Shown in pieces: positions 49,044 to 57,442 of a DNA stretch of 64,000 nucleotides. This stretch comes from CALNBC01 sp040768925 (lineage in GTDB: Bacteria > Bacillota > Clostridia > Christensenellales > CALWSW01). The DNA lies in contig JAXGLZ010000003.1 of the NCBI GenBank assembly GCA_040768925.1, forward strand, positions 496,001 to 560,000, in the 5' to 3' direction. Within the stretch, counting starts at the first letter, position 1. Each line of letters opens with the position of its first letter. The position numbers and the translations under genes were made by a program. A model generated the notes under the pieces. That model worked only from the letters and a program-made list of their open reading frames with translations, did no database searches and was not told the origin of the DNA.

Positions 49044-50924
49044 TTATGCTGCGGGCAGTTCCTCGGCCACGCCTTTGTAGGTGGCGACATGAACTTCGGT
49101 TCCCAGCGCGCGGGATACCGCGGATTCGGCCGATATGGTGCCCCAGGTGAAGCAGATGGAATGCGCCAGACCGCCGATGCTGCCAAAACCGCCGATGTTG
49201 GCGCCGCCGATGAGCTCGCCGCAGGCGAACAGACCTTCGACCTTGGAGCCGTCCGCCCGGAGCACGGCGGCGGAGGTGTCGATATCCACGCCGCCCTTGG
49301 TCAGCAGGATGTAGGGAACCGTGCGCACGGCGTAGAAGGTGCCGCCCTCAAACGCCATCAGGTTCTTGGTGCGCCCGAACACGGAATCCTCTCCGGCCTT
49401 GACGTCGGTATTGTACTGCCCGACGGTGGCGGCAAGCCCTTCCGCGCTGATGCCCGCCTTGGCGGCCAGCTCTTCGATGGTGGAGCCCGAGAACACGCAG
49501 TAACCCTCTTCAAGTTCCGCGCTGAAGCGGTCCCAGTTGCCGTTGGCGGCGTCAACGCTGAAAAGAGGCTTCTCGGCGCTGTCCATCATGTCCTGGGTGA
49601 AAAGGATATAGACGTAGTTGTCTTCCGCGTTTTCCCAGGCCAACTGGCGCGCGGCGACGGTGAAATCCACCTCGTCGACCATGCGGCCGCCGTTTTTATC
49701 CACCCAGATGGCCCCGGACCAGCCGCTGGTGTTGGCGGACAGCGTCATGCCGTAGGTGTCCTCGCTGGTGTCCACGGCGCCGGGATAGGCGGGCAGATAC
49801 TCCATGTTGCTGAAGGACGCGCCCTGGGCTTCGGCCAGGTCGTAGCCGGAACCGATGGCGGTGGCGGGAGCGGAGGTCCTGGAGTTCTTGAAGTTGTAGC
49901 GCTGGACCCATTCCTCGTTGTATCCGTAGCCGCCGGTGGCGAGGATGACGCTCTTGGCGCCATAGGTGACGCCGTTCGCGACAACGCCGTTGACGGCGCC
50001 GGCCGCGTCGTTGGTGAGCGCGTCCGCCTTGGTGTTCAAAAGCAGGGTGACGCTGCCTTCGGCAATGCATTCTTCGACCTTGCCGTTCATCGCATTGAAG
50101 AATTCAATGCCGCCGGTTGCGGTCTGGTAAACGCGGGGAACGTTGGTGGGCGTGTAAGCGCCGAAGCCCGGTTCGCCCAGCTTGACGCCAAGCTCGTCCC
50201 CGATCCAGTCGACCATCTCGCCCGCGCGCTGCACGTGCATCCACGCGAGCTCGGGGTTGAAGTTGCCCGCGCCGCCGATGTTGATCATGTCTTCGTAAGC
50301 CAGCTCGGCGCTGTCCTTCAGGCCGGCGGCCTGCTGCAGTTTGGTGCCGGCGCCGCTGACATAGCCGCCCGCATAGCGGCAGGAACCGCCGACGGCGCCG
50401 CTCTGCTCCAGAAGGAGGACGGAGGCGCCCAGCTCGGCGGACTGGTACGCGGCCACCAGACCGGCCAGGCCCGCGCCGACGACGATAACGTCTGCGGATG
50501 TTTCGCCGGGGGCGGAAGCGTCCTCGGCTTTTTCCAGCTCCAGCGCGATCTTGACGGCCTTGATGATCGCGTTGGAGGTGATGGTTGCGCCGGAAACGGC
50601 GTCAACGTCGGGATCCTGCGCTTCGACGATCGCGGCGGGCAGCCGGTCTATGGCCGTGGAGCCAATGCCTTCGGTCTCGCTGTTGTCGCCGACCGCAACG
50701 GAGGCGATCGCGCCGTTTTCAACGACTACGGTCACGGGCACTTCGCCGTTCATGCCATAGGCGCTGGCGGTGTAGGTGCCGTCGGTGTATTTGCCGGCTG
50801 TTTCCACCGGAGCGGGCGGCGGCGTCCCTTCGGTATCCGCCGTCTGGCCCGCGCATGCGGCAAAGCTTAGGAGCATCGCTATGGTAATCAGCAACGCCAG
50901 GCCTTTTTTCAGTGTATGTTTCAT
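49044..50924 (-). CDS. Secreted FMN/FAD-dependent reductase (lipoprotein), non-fumarate type
   Basis: A 626-residue exported flavoprotein: signal peptide with lipobox (FAAC), FMN-binding domain at about 40-125 with 'DAVSGATITSNAI', and an FAD_binding_2 reductase domain ('VIVVGAGLAGLVAAYQSAELG'). Unlike the 10510 protein it lacks the fumarate-reductase His/Arg set: 'HGGNRLGG' is replaced by 'NIGGFGSIGGLAHS', and the Arg of 'RRDVISA' is absent. Its substrate is therefore likely different, such as another unsaturated acid or a quinone-like compound. The ATG follows AGGAGGG. Its promoter carries a MerR-type dyad, and a MerR-family gene lies upstream in the same direction. Confidence 0.85.
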   Translation of the reverse strand: MKHTLKKGLALLITIAMLLSFAACAGQTADTEGTPPPAPVETAGKYTDGTYTASAYGMNGEVPVTVVVENGAIASVAVGDNSETEGIGSTAIDRLPAAIVEAQDPDVDAVSGATITSNAIIKAVKIALELEKAEDASAPGETSADVIVVGAGLAGLVAAYQSAELGASVLLLEQSGAVGGSCRYAGGYVSGAGTKLQQAAGLKDSAELAYEDMINIGGAGNFNPELAWMHVQRAGEMVDWIGDELGVKLGEPGFGAYTPTNVPRVYQTATGGIEFFNAMNGKVEECIAEGSVTLLLNTKADALTNDAAGAVNGVVANGVTYGAKSVILATGGYGYNEEWVQRYNFKNSRTSAPATAIGSGYDLAEAQGASFSNMEYLPAYPGAVDTSEDTYGMTLSANTSGWSGAIWVDKNGGRMVDEVDFTVAARQLAWENAEDNYVYILFTQDMMDSAEKPLFSVDAANGNWDRFSAELEEGYCVFSGSTIEELAAKAGISAEGLAATVGQYNTDVKAGEDSVFGRTKNLMAFEGGTFYAVRTVPYILLTKGGVDIDTSAAVLRADGSKVEGLFACGELIGGANIGGFGSIGGLAHSICFTWGTISAESAVSRALGTEVHVATYKGVAEELPAA

Positions 50925-50987
50925 TTTCCCTCCTGAATGTTCGTGCAAAAGAAGTGACGGGGATCTGTTTTAGGAGCTCCTGCACCA

Positions 50988-51017
50988 AATATAGGGTCTT
51001 ACATATGTAAAGGTCAA
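50988..51017 (-). promoter_or_regulatory. Promoter with MerR-type operator for the FMN/FAD reductase
   Basis: On the minus strand TTGACC, 18-bp spacer, TATATT, with the palindrome TTACATATGTAA (50999-51010) inside the spacer, the normal place for MerR-family operators. Confidence 0.65.
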
Positions 51018-51040
51018 TGGTTAAAATAAAATTTTATCAG

Positions 51041-51940
51041 CTATTCGATAGGTATCCACATGTGCGCCAGATGGTGAAGCCCCTCTTCCCTTCTTCTGCT
51101 GTAAAAGGAACTGCCGTAGATCGGTTTTTTGGATAAGGTCAGGGCGTTGTCCCGCGCGAACCGCTCGATCCGCTCTTTGACCAGATCGAGATAGCCCGTG
51201 CGGCTCTTCAGCGCGTCGTAGCCCTCGTACACGGTGTGTATGCACCGGCAGGAAGGTATGGATACGCTGTATTTGTCTTTTTGTATGCCCACGATTTTGT
51301 TGTAGCGCACCGGTATGCACTGGCCTATCTTGTATTCGGCGTTGGGGTGGTCTTTGTCGAACAGAAAGCTGTGGCCGACGCAAAACATCGGCCGGACCAT
51401 GGGCGTGCTGTTGATCCAGTGCGCCATGCGCGTGCGGTCCTCCTCGTCCCGGATCAGCTTGTCGCGATCCCTGTAAAAGGTGCCGAGCATCGCCGGGCGC
51501 GTCTGCACCCCGCATTCTTCCGGGTCTGCAAGGGCGCGCTCGGACGCGATCCGCAGTTCCTTCAGGCAGTCCAGCCTGCAGGCCAACAGCCGCTGCTCTC
51601 TTTTCAGCCTGGCGTCGAGATGATGAACCATGTTCACCTGATTTTCAAGGTCGCCGTTGATGAACTTCTCAACTTCGTTCAGGGAAAAGCCGAAGTTGCG
51701 CAGATACCTGATCCATATCGCCATGCAAAGCTCTATGGAATCATAATACCTGTAATTGTTTATGTTGTCCCGCGTGCCCAAAAGGATCCCCTTCGCGTCG
51801 TAGCGGCGGATCGTCTGGGCGTTCAGGCCGGATATTTCCTCGATCTCGCCGATCATGTAGAGTATTTCTTCCCCTCCGCCCGTTTCTCCGCCCGTGCAGG
51901 CGGGCGGCCCGCAGCCCGATTTTCCTTCTGTTTTGGCCAT
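51041..51940 (-). CDS. MerR-family transcriptional regulator with effector-binding domain
   Basis: A 299-residue regulator. After a Cys/Gly-rich N-terminal stretch, the MerR winged helix begins at 'YMIGEIEEISGLNAQTIRRYDAKGIL' (R-R-Y-D in place of the usual R-Y-Y), followed by 'SIELCMAIWIRYLRNFGFSLNEVEKFI' and a coiled dimerisation helix. The last 150 residues resemble the GyrI-like small-molecule-binding domain of BmrR. The ATG at 51940 has AAGGAAG at good spacing; an internal ATG at the helix start is less well placed. It probably controls the flavoprotein gene just downstream through the dyad at 50999. Confidence 0.8.
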   Translation of the reverse strand: MAKTEGKSGCGPPACTGGETGGGEEILYMIGEIEEISGLNAQTIRRYDAKGILLGTRDNINNYRYYDSIELCMAIWIRYLRNFGFSLNEVEKFINGDLENQVNMVHHLDARLKREQRLLACRLDCLKELRIASERALADPEECGVQTRPAMLGTFYRDRDKLIRDEEDRTRMAHWINSTPMVRPMFCVGHSFLFDKDHPNAEYKIGQCIPVRYNKIVGIQKDKYSVSIPSCRCIHTVYEGYDALKSRTGYLDLVKERIERFARDNALTLSKKPIYGSSFYSRRREEGLHHLAHMWIPIE

Positions 51941-52050
51941 TTGGCTTCCTTTCCAGACATTCTGCGAAAATGTGGGCAATGGATCGTTGTTTTTTGAACT
52001 TATATCAATTTGAGGGAAAAAGTCAAGATATGAAGGCATGAGAAGATTTC

Positions 52051-52088
52051 AGCACCCCGGCCGTTTAACGGTCGGGGTGCTTTTCTTG
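52051..52088. terminator. Terminator-like hairpin between dapB and the MerR gene
   Basis: AGCACCCCGGCCG, TTTAA, CGGTCGGGGTGC, with TTTTCTTG on the plus strand. It lies 16 bp past the dapB stop (minus strand), where the T-run is weak. Confidence 0.5.
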
Positions 52089-52103
52089 ATCGAATACTCC
52101 TGT

Positions 52104-53315
52104 TTACACGCCAAAGGCTTTCTTGGTCGCCTCCACGGCGGCGTCAAGATCCTTTCTGTCTATGCAGTAGCTGATCTTCGTTTCGCTGGTGGTCACCAGC
52201 CTGACCGCGACGTCCGCGTCCGCCAGCACCCTGAACATCCGCGCCGCGATTCCCGGGCGGTGCTCCATGCCAAAGCCCTCGACGGAAAGCTTCGCGAGGC
52301 CGCTGGTGTGGCGCAAGGACGCCTTCCAGGGTTCGAGGGCCAAAAGGGCCGCGGGCAGGGATTGATCCGGCAGGGTGAAGGAAATATCCGCCCTGCCGTC
52401 CTTCGGCGCGCTCTGGCTGATCATGTCGACATTGACGCCGGCGGCGGCGATGGCGCCGAAGATCTCCGCCACGAGAAGGGGCGAGGCATCCACTCCGCTT
52501 AAGGTTATGGCGCTTTGCTCGGCCGCGGCGTAAACATCCGTCAGGGCGTTGAGGTCCGCGAAGATCTCGCCCATGCTGTAAACCTTGGGCTCCTTGCCGC
52601 GGATGAACTGGGCCGCGCGCAGGGCGCCCTGGGCAAAGACCTTCTTGGAGCGGGCGGAATGGATGATCTCCAGGATCTCGTCGTCCCCGATGAACATGAC
52701 GTCATGATCGCCGACGATCGATCCGCCGCGCACCGCGTGCATGCCGATCTCCCTCGGGTCGCGCTTTTGGCGCACGCTGTGGCGCTCGTAAACCAGCTCC
52801 CTGCCGTCCGGGTACTGCTCGGCGATCGCTTTGGCCAGGGTCATCGCGGTGCCGCTGGGCGCGTCCACCTTGTTGTGGTGGTGGCGCTCGATGATCTCGA
52901 CCTCAAAGGGGTCGCCCAAAAAGGATGCCGCCCGCTTGACGAGATCGATCTGCAGATTCACGCCCAGGGACATGTTCGAAGCGAGAAAAACAGGGATGAC
53001 CCCGCCCGCTTCCCGGATCCTTTCATAATCCGCTTCCTTCAGGCCGGTGGTGCCGATCACCAGCCCGGCGTTCAGTCGCTTTGCCAGTTCGATCACGCCG
53101 GGCAAAGCCTCCGGCATGGAGAAATCAACCACGATGTCCGCGGGCACTTCGCATTCGCCCTGGGTGAGAAACAGGGGAAAGTCCGCTGAAAAACCCTCCG
53201 GGAAGTGCTTCGCCACCCCGGCCACAACCTCGAATTCACCGCTTCTTGCGGCGGCGCACTGGGCGATGGTTTTGCCCATCGCGCCGCTGGCGCCGTTGAT
53301 GATCAGCTTTACCAT
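52104..53315 (-). CDS. dapB: Dihydrodipicolinate reductase fused to aspartokinase-type ACT domains
   Basis: A 403-residue protein; DapB alone is about 250. Residues 1-255 are a complete reductase: 'IINGASGAMGK' for NAD(P)H, 'VVDFSMPEA', 'GTTGL' and the catalytic 'ERHHHNKVDAPSGTAM'. Residues about 262-403 match the paired ACT domains of aspartokinase: 'AITLSGVDASPLLVAEIFGA', 'VNVDMISQSAPKDGRADISF' and 'RPGIAARMFRVLADADVAVR', 'TTSETKISYCID'. This would put amino-acid feedback (lysine or threonine) on DapB. ATG at 53315 follows AGGTGG. Third gene of asd-dapA-dapB. Confidence 0.93.
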   Translation of the reverse strand: MVKLIINGASGAMGKTIAQCAAARSGEFEVVAGVAKHFPEGFSADFPLFLTQGECEVPADIVVDFSMPEALPGVIELAKRLNAGLVIGTTGLKEADYERIREAGGVIPVFLASNMSLGVNLQIDLVKRAASFLGDPFEVEIIERHHHNKVDAPSGTAMTLAKAIAEQYPDGRELVYERHSVRQKRDPREIGMHAVRGGSIVGDHDVMFIGDDEILEIIHSARSKKVFAQGALRAAQFIRGKEPKVYSMGEIFADLNALTDVYAAAEQSAITLSGVDASPLLVAEIFGAIAAAGVNVDMISQSAPKDGRADISFTLPDQSLPAALLALEPWKASLRHTSGLAKLSVEGFGMEHRPGIAARMFRVLADADVAVRLVTTSETKISYCIDRKDLDAAVEATKKAFGV

Positions 53316-53324
53316 GGCCGCCAC

Positions 53325-54203
53325 CTAGCCCGAAATGCCCATGGCGAGCAGCTTTTCGGAAAGTTTCTCCGCATTCGCTTCGGCAAGCGGGGTGAGAGGC
53401 AGCCTGGGAATGCCGGCGTCGAACCCCAGCATGTTCATCGCCGCCTTGACGGGAATGGGGTTGACCTCGCTGAAGAGCAGCTTGGTCAGCGGGTTCAGCA
53501 TGAACTGGATGGCCCGGCAGCGGGCGATGTCCCCCTCGAACCAGGCGGCGCAAAGGTCGTGCATTTCCTTGGGGCAAACATTTGCGGTGACGGAGATGAC
53601 CCCCTTCCCCCCCAGGGAAAGCAGGGGCAGAACGTGGTCGTCGTTCCCGGAATACAGGTCGATCTCCGGGCAGAGGCGGGCGGTTTCGGTAATCTGCTCG
53701 ATGTTTGCCGAAGCTTCCTTGATGCCCACGATGTTCTTGAGCCCCGCGAGCTTCTTCATGGTCGCCGGAAGGATGTTCACCCCCGTGCGGCCGGGCACGT
53801 TATAGACGATCATGGGGATGTCCACCGATTCGGCGACAGCCGCAAAGTGGGCGACGAGGCCGTCCTGGGTACATTTGTTGTAATACGGGGTGACGAGCAG
53901 CAATCCGTCCGCGCCCATTTCCTGCGCGCGCTTGGAATCGGCGATCACCTTTGCCGTGTTGTTCCCCCCAGTGCCGACGATGACGGGCACCCGCCCCGCG
54001 GCGGTGCTGATTGCGCAGGCAATGGCTTCCTTTTTTTCGGATTCGGTCATGGTGGAAGGTTCGCCCGTGGTGCCCAGCGCGATGATCGCGTCTGTTCCCA
54101 AATGAATCTGGCGGTCGATCAGCTTTTCATAGCAGGCGAGGTTTACGCCGCTGTCGTCAAAGGGCGTTATGATGGCCACGCCCGAGCCGGTGAACAGTGA
54201 CAT
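53325..54203 (-). CDS. dapA: 4-hydroxy-tetrahydrodipicolinate synthase
   Basis: A 292-residue class I aldolase family enzyme joining pyruvate and aspartate semialdehyde. 'ALGTTGEPSTM', 'GTGGNNT', 'PMIVYNVPGRTG' (catalytic Tyr) and 'NIVGIKEASANIEQI' (Schiff-base Lys) are all present. It lies 45 bp after asd and ends 9 bp before the dapB ATG, so the three genes form a diaminopimelate/lysine operon feeding peptidoglycan. Confidence 0.97.
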   Translation of the reverse strand: MSLFTGSGVAIITPFDDSGVNLACYEKLIDRQIHLGTDAIIALGTTGEPSTMTESEKKEAIACAISTAAGRVPVIVGTGGNNTAKVIADSKRAQEMGADGLLLVTPYYNKCTQDGLVAHFAAVAESVDIPMIVYNVPGRTGVNILPATMKKLAGLKNIVGIKEASANIEQITETARLCPEIDLYSGNDDHVLPLLSLGGKGVISVTANVCPKEMHDLCAAWFEGDIARCRAIQFMLNPLTKLLFSEVNPIPVKAAMNMLGFDAGIPRLPLTPLAEANAEKLSEKLLAMGISG

Positions 54204-54248
54204 CTGGCACCTCCTGTTGGCTTTCTGCGTATTGTATGCTGCGGCAGG

Positions 54249-55265
54249 TCATTTCGTGATTTCGCCGCTCTCCCATTTTTGGATCAGCGCTTCGGCGATC
54301 TGAACGGTGTTGGTGGCCGCGCCCTTCCTTATATTATCCGCCACCACCCACAGGTTCAGGCCGTTGTCTACCGAGAAATCCCTGCGGATCCTGCCGACGA
54401 AAACCCCGTCCTTGTCCTGGGCGCTGATGGGCATGGGGTAAACGAGGTTGGCGGGATCGTCCTGGATCACGATGCCGGGCTGGGCCGCGAGCTTCGCGCG
54501 GACGTCGTCCAGCTCGAAGGGGGTTTTCAGCTCCACGTTGATGGATTCGCTGTGGCCGTGGAAAACCGGCACCCGGACGGTGGTGGCGGTGATGCGAAGG
54601 GACGGATCGCCCAGGATCTTTTGGGTTTCGTCGATCATCTTCTGTTCCTCTTTGGTGTAGCCCGTTTCGAGGAACGAATCAATATGGGGCAGGCAGTTGC
54701 CGAAAATCGGGTATGGGAATTTCTGGGGCGCTTCGCCGCAGATTCCGCCCTTCAGGTCGTCATAGCCCTTCACCCCCGCGCCGGAAACCGCCTGATAGGT
54801 GGAATACACGATGCGCTTGATGCCGTAAGCGTCGTGCAGGGGCTTGAGCGCCACGACGGCCTGAATGGTGGAGCAGTTTGGGTTTGCGATGATGTTCTTC
54901 GCCTTGTAATCGGCGATTGCGTGGGCGTTCACCTCCGGCACGACCAGGGGAATCTGTGGGTCCATGCGCCAGGCTGCGGAATTGTCGATGACGACGATGC
55001 CCTTGGCGGCCGCGACCGGGGCGAAGCGAAGACTGGTGGCGCCGCCCGCGGAAAAGAGAGCGATGTCAATATCCTTGCCATCGAAGCAGGTATCGGTCAG
55101 TTCCTCGACCACGTGGGGCTTGCCCATGAAGTCGATGACCGTCCCCGCGCTGCGGGCCGAAGCAAAGAGATGGTAATTCGCCACCGGGAGCTTTCGCTCG
55201 GACAGCACTTCAAGGAATTTGCGCCCAACCATTCCGGTTGCGCCAACGACGGCAATGTTGTACAT
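54249..55265 (-). CDS. asd: Aspartate-semialdehyde dehydrogenase
   Basis: A 338-residue NADPH-dependent dehydrogenase. 'AVVGATGMVGRKFLEVL' is the Rossmann start, 'ANPNCSTIQAVVAL' carries the catalytic Cys, 'TYQAVSGAGVKGYDDL' and 'VRVPVFHGHSESINVEL' (catalytic His) are standard. The ATG at 55265 follows AGGAGG; the longer reading to 55292 is not needed. First gene of the operon with dapA and dapB. Confidence 0.97.
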   Translation of the reverse strand: MYNIAVVGATGMVGRKFLEVLSERKLPVANYHLFASARSAGTVIDFMGKPHVVEELTDTCFDGKDIDIALFSAGGATSLRFAPVAAAKGIVVIDNSAAWRMDPQIPLVVPEVNAHAIADYKAKNIIANPNCSTIQAVVALKPLHDAYGIKRIVYSTYQAVSGAGVKGYDDLKGGICGEAPQKFPYPIFGNCLPHIDSFLETGYTKEEQKMIDETQKILGDPSLRITATTVRVPVFHGHSESINVELKTPFELDDVRAKLAAQPGIVIQDDPANLVYPMPISAQDKDGVFVGRIRRDFSVDNGLNLWVVADNIRKGAATNTVQIAEALIQKWESGEITK

Positions 55266-55753
55266 TTTCGTGCCTCCTATAAACGATTTCAATCATCAGC
55301 GCGGCAAAACCGCGTTATTCCCCTTTCGGCTCATTCGCGCATTCCGGTTTGCCGCCCGCCTGGTCCCAAAGACGCCTTGGGCAGATACAGCGAAAGGCAG
55401 CCTCAGACGGACTGCCTTTTTACTGCGACTTTATTCCCCGGCAAAAACGCCGATACAAGCCGAGCAAGAAGCACTCCGCCAAAATGGCGACAGTCGCGGG
55501 GCTGTTGGCCCCGCGCCCAGGAAATGCGGCGCCGCGAAACGCACCCCTTCGGCATTTTGCCCTTTTGCGCGGGGTCTGGGGCTTGCGGCAGCCTCTCCCG
55601 CGGTACTGATGCAAAAATGCGCCTCTATCTTGCGAACATGGAACGATTTTATCACCCACCCGCTCGTCCTGTCAATACAACAGTACCCGGGCGCGCCAAA
55701 AAGCCCCGAATCCGGGCCGCCGCAAAAAGGAGCCCGGTTTTCGAACAAAGTGC

Positions 55754-55782
55754 TTTACAAACCCCAGGACATGCTCTATAAT
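55754..55782 (+). promoter_or_regulatory. Sigma-A promoter of the tRNA-Ala gene
   Basis: TTTACA, 17-bp spacer, TATAAT, ending 13 bp before the tRNA. Confidence 0.85.
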
Positions 55783-55795
55783 AATCCTTGTGCTT

Positions 55796-55872
55796 GGGGC
55801 ATTAGCTCAGCTGGCTAGAGTGCCACACTGGCAGTGTGGAAGTCAGGAGTTCGAATCTCCTATGCTCCACCA
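55796..55872 (+). tRNA. tRNA-Ala(GGC) with encoded CCA
   Basis: A 77-base cloverleaf. The acceptor stem GGGGCAT/ATGCTCC contains the G3-U70 pair that marks alanine tRNAs. The anticodon stem CCACA/TGTGG closes a loop CTGGCAG, giving anticodon GGC at 55830-55832. The T-arm has TTCGAAT, and CCA is encoded at 55870-55872. Confidence 0.95.
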
Positions 55873-55878
55873 GAAAAG

Positions 55879-55914
55879 ACACAGCTTTCCACTCGGGAGA
55901 AGCTGTGTTTTTTT
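55879..55914 (+). terminator. Terminator of tRNA-Ala
   Basis: ACACAGCTT / AAGCTGTGT stem followed by seven T. Confidence 0.85.
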
Positions 55915-55938
55915 ATGCTTAAGAATGTGGATTTTGCA

Positions 55939-56112
55939 TTATTCAGCGTCCGCGCCCTTTTTATTTTCTGTCAGCAACGAAACCAATGTCAATTCAGGCT
56001 CGGTCGAGGAACTGTAACGCTCTTCGCATTCCCGCTGTGCCGAAATCAGGATATTGATCGCCTGCTCACATGCCCTGAATATTTTCAAATACATTTCTTT
56101 ATAATCGGGCAT
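55939..56112 (-). CDS. Small protein of unknown function paired with an XRE regulator
   Basis: A 57-residue protein (MPDYKEMYLKIFRACEQ...) made mostly of one long helix followed by a polar tail. Many Bacillota encode such small helical proteins beside a Cro/C1-type regulator. The ATG at 56112 has GAGGTG at ideal spacing. It is divergent from the XRE gene at 56195, and the shared gap holds two copies of a palindrome. It may be a regulatory partner; function unknown. Confidence 0.65.
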   Translation of the reverse strand: MPDYKEMYLKIFRACEQAINILISAQRECEERYSSSTEPELTLVSLLTENKKGADAE

Positions 56113-56134
56113 TGTCATCACCTCAAGATATTTT

Positions 56135-56174
56135 AGGACATATAGTCCTAAAGGTCGATAGGACTATATGTCCT
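56135..56174. promoter_or_regulatory. Double palindromic operator of the XRE regulator
   Basis: AGGACATATAGTCCT at 56135-56149 and AGGACTATATGTCCT at 56160-56174. Each is a palindrome with AGGAC arms, and the two are inverted to each other. They lie in the divergent control region, as expected for autoregulation by the XRE protein. Confidence 0.8.
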
Positions 56175-56194
56175 TTGCTATAGTTGGTTTGGTG

Positions 56195-56419
56195 ATGACG
56201 ATGCGTTTGAGAATCCGTGATATGCGGGAGGATGCCGACCTGACACAACGGCAGGTGGCGGAATATTTGCTGTGCGACCAGTCGCTTTATTCCAAGTACG
56301 AGCGCGGAGAACGCGCTGTTCCGTTGGAAGTCATCGTAAAGTTGGCACGTTTTTACAAGACCAGTGTGGACTATCTGGTTTGCCTGACAGACAGAAAAAC
56401 ACCTTACGGAAAAATATGA
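56195..56419 (+). CDS. XRE/Cro-C1-type transcriptional regulator
   Basis: A 74-residue single-domain helix-turn-helix protein: 'LRIRDMREDADLTQRQVAEYLLCDQ' and 'LYSKYERGERAVPLEVIVKLARFY'. The start is uncertain. ATG at 56195 or 56201 gives the normal family N-terminus, while one at 56168 lies inside the operator. It most likely represses its own promoter and that of the divergent small gene through the palindromes at 56135-56174. Confidence 0.85.
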   Translation: MTMRLRIRDMREDADLTQRQVAEYLLCDQSLYSKYERGERAVPLEVIVKLARFYKTSVDYLVCLTDRKTPYGKI

Positions 56420-56534
56420 GCGTATTCTAAAGATAACGCAAGAATTCTGAGTTGAAGCAGAAAAAGGCTTGGGTACTTTGCTGCACTTAAAAAATCTTTT
56501 TTCACGGTTGCTTCATTACTTTAAGTCATTATAG

Positions 56535-56580
56535 AATCCGAATCTGATTCCGATTGGAATTCGGTTCGGATTTATTGTTT
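56535..56580 (+). terminator. Terminator-like hairpin downstream of the XRE gene
   Basis: AATCCGAA pairs with TTCGGATT, with an inner TTCC/GGAA pair, followed by TATTGTTT. Confidence 0.55.
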
Positions 56581-57340
56581 CCATAATTGTGGCGCGCGTG
56601 TTTGCGTAGTCCGGGGCGGGAAGCAGAGCCGCGGGGAACCGTTTGGAGAATCGCCCGAAAAAAGCGCGCCCCAACCGGCCGCGCGGCTGATTTTGGCGGC
56701 CGGCCGACGCGTTTTGCGCCCGCGGCACACCCCTTGTGCAGGCCACGCGCAGCGGCGGCGCAGTGGTTGTTTATGCATGAACGGCATGATTATGCCAAAT
56801 GCCGCCCGGCAAAACGGACCGCAACGGCCGTTCTGCAGCGCAGTATTTCGGGGCGTCTGACTCAAAAACCAATAAATGCGCAAAAATGTGCGAAAAAAGC
56901 GCGGGCAGCTCTTCTCTTGGGCCGGGCAATCCCCTGGCCGCCGCCCGGTTCTTCCCCACGCTCGGCTACGACCAGCCACCGGGCCGATGGGCGGAAGACC
57001 GTCCCTGCCAGGCCAGGGGCGGGGGCCTTCGATATGGCCGGACGGCAGGCCCGGCGGGAGGAGGAAAACGACGGCAAAAAGGTTGAAAAAGCCTGCGGAC
57101 AGGCAGGCGCGGGCCTGCTTTTAGGTGTGGTTCGGGGCCTTGAACTCTGGGGCCCGCCCAGCGTCAACGCTGCAACGCTGGATTTTTATGCGTGATTAAC
57201 CCCATGATTTCGCGCGGTTGGGCAGAGCAGAAAAACCTGCCGCCTTTTTTTGTGCATTTTTTTGTGTATTTTTGGCAGAGAAAGAGCGGAGGGTTTTGCC
57301 ATTCTCATGAGTTTTTATGCAGAATCCGCCCCGTTTCGAC
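56581..57340. other. Intergenic region between the XRE gene and the peptidase
   Basis: About 760 bp. GC-rich, with overlapping open frames on both strands but no ribosome site, conserved motif or sensible codon usage. No repeat or RNA was recognised. Confidence 0.45.
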
Positions 57341-57369
57341 TTGTATCCAGCGCGATAACGTAGTATGAT
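57341..57369 (+). promoter_or_regulatory. Sigma-A promoter of the peptidase/peptide-importer operon
   Basis: TTGTAT, 17-bp spacer, TATGAT, about 73 bp before the GTG start at 57443. Confidence 0.65.
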
Positions 57370-57442
57370 GTGCAAATATTACAGTTTCCTTTTATACATT
57401 GCAACGTTGGTGTGCAAGTGTAAGATTTTGGAGGTATTTGCC

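Noticed and set aside
48632..49186. Minus-strand open frame with 40-residue repeats
   Set aside because: It arises because the 120-bp DNA repeat is divisible by three and has no stops; plus-strand frames repeat the same way, and there is no start signal or family.
56587..57195. Open frame of about 200 codons before the peptidase gene
   Set aside because: Overlapping frames of similar length exist on both strands, with no start signal or motif.
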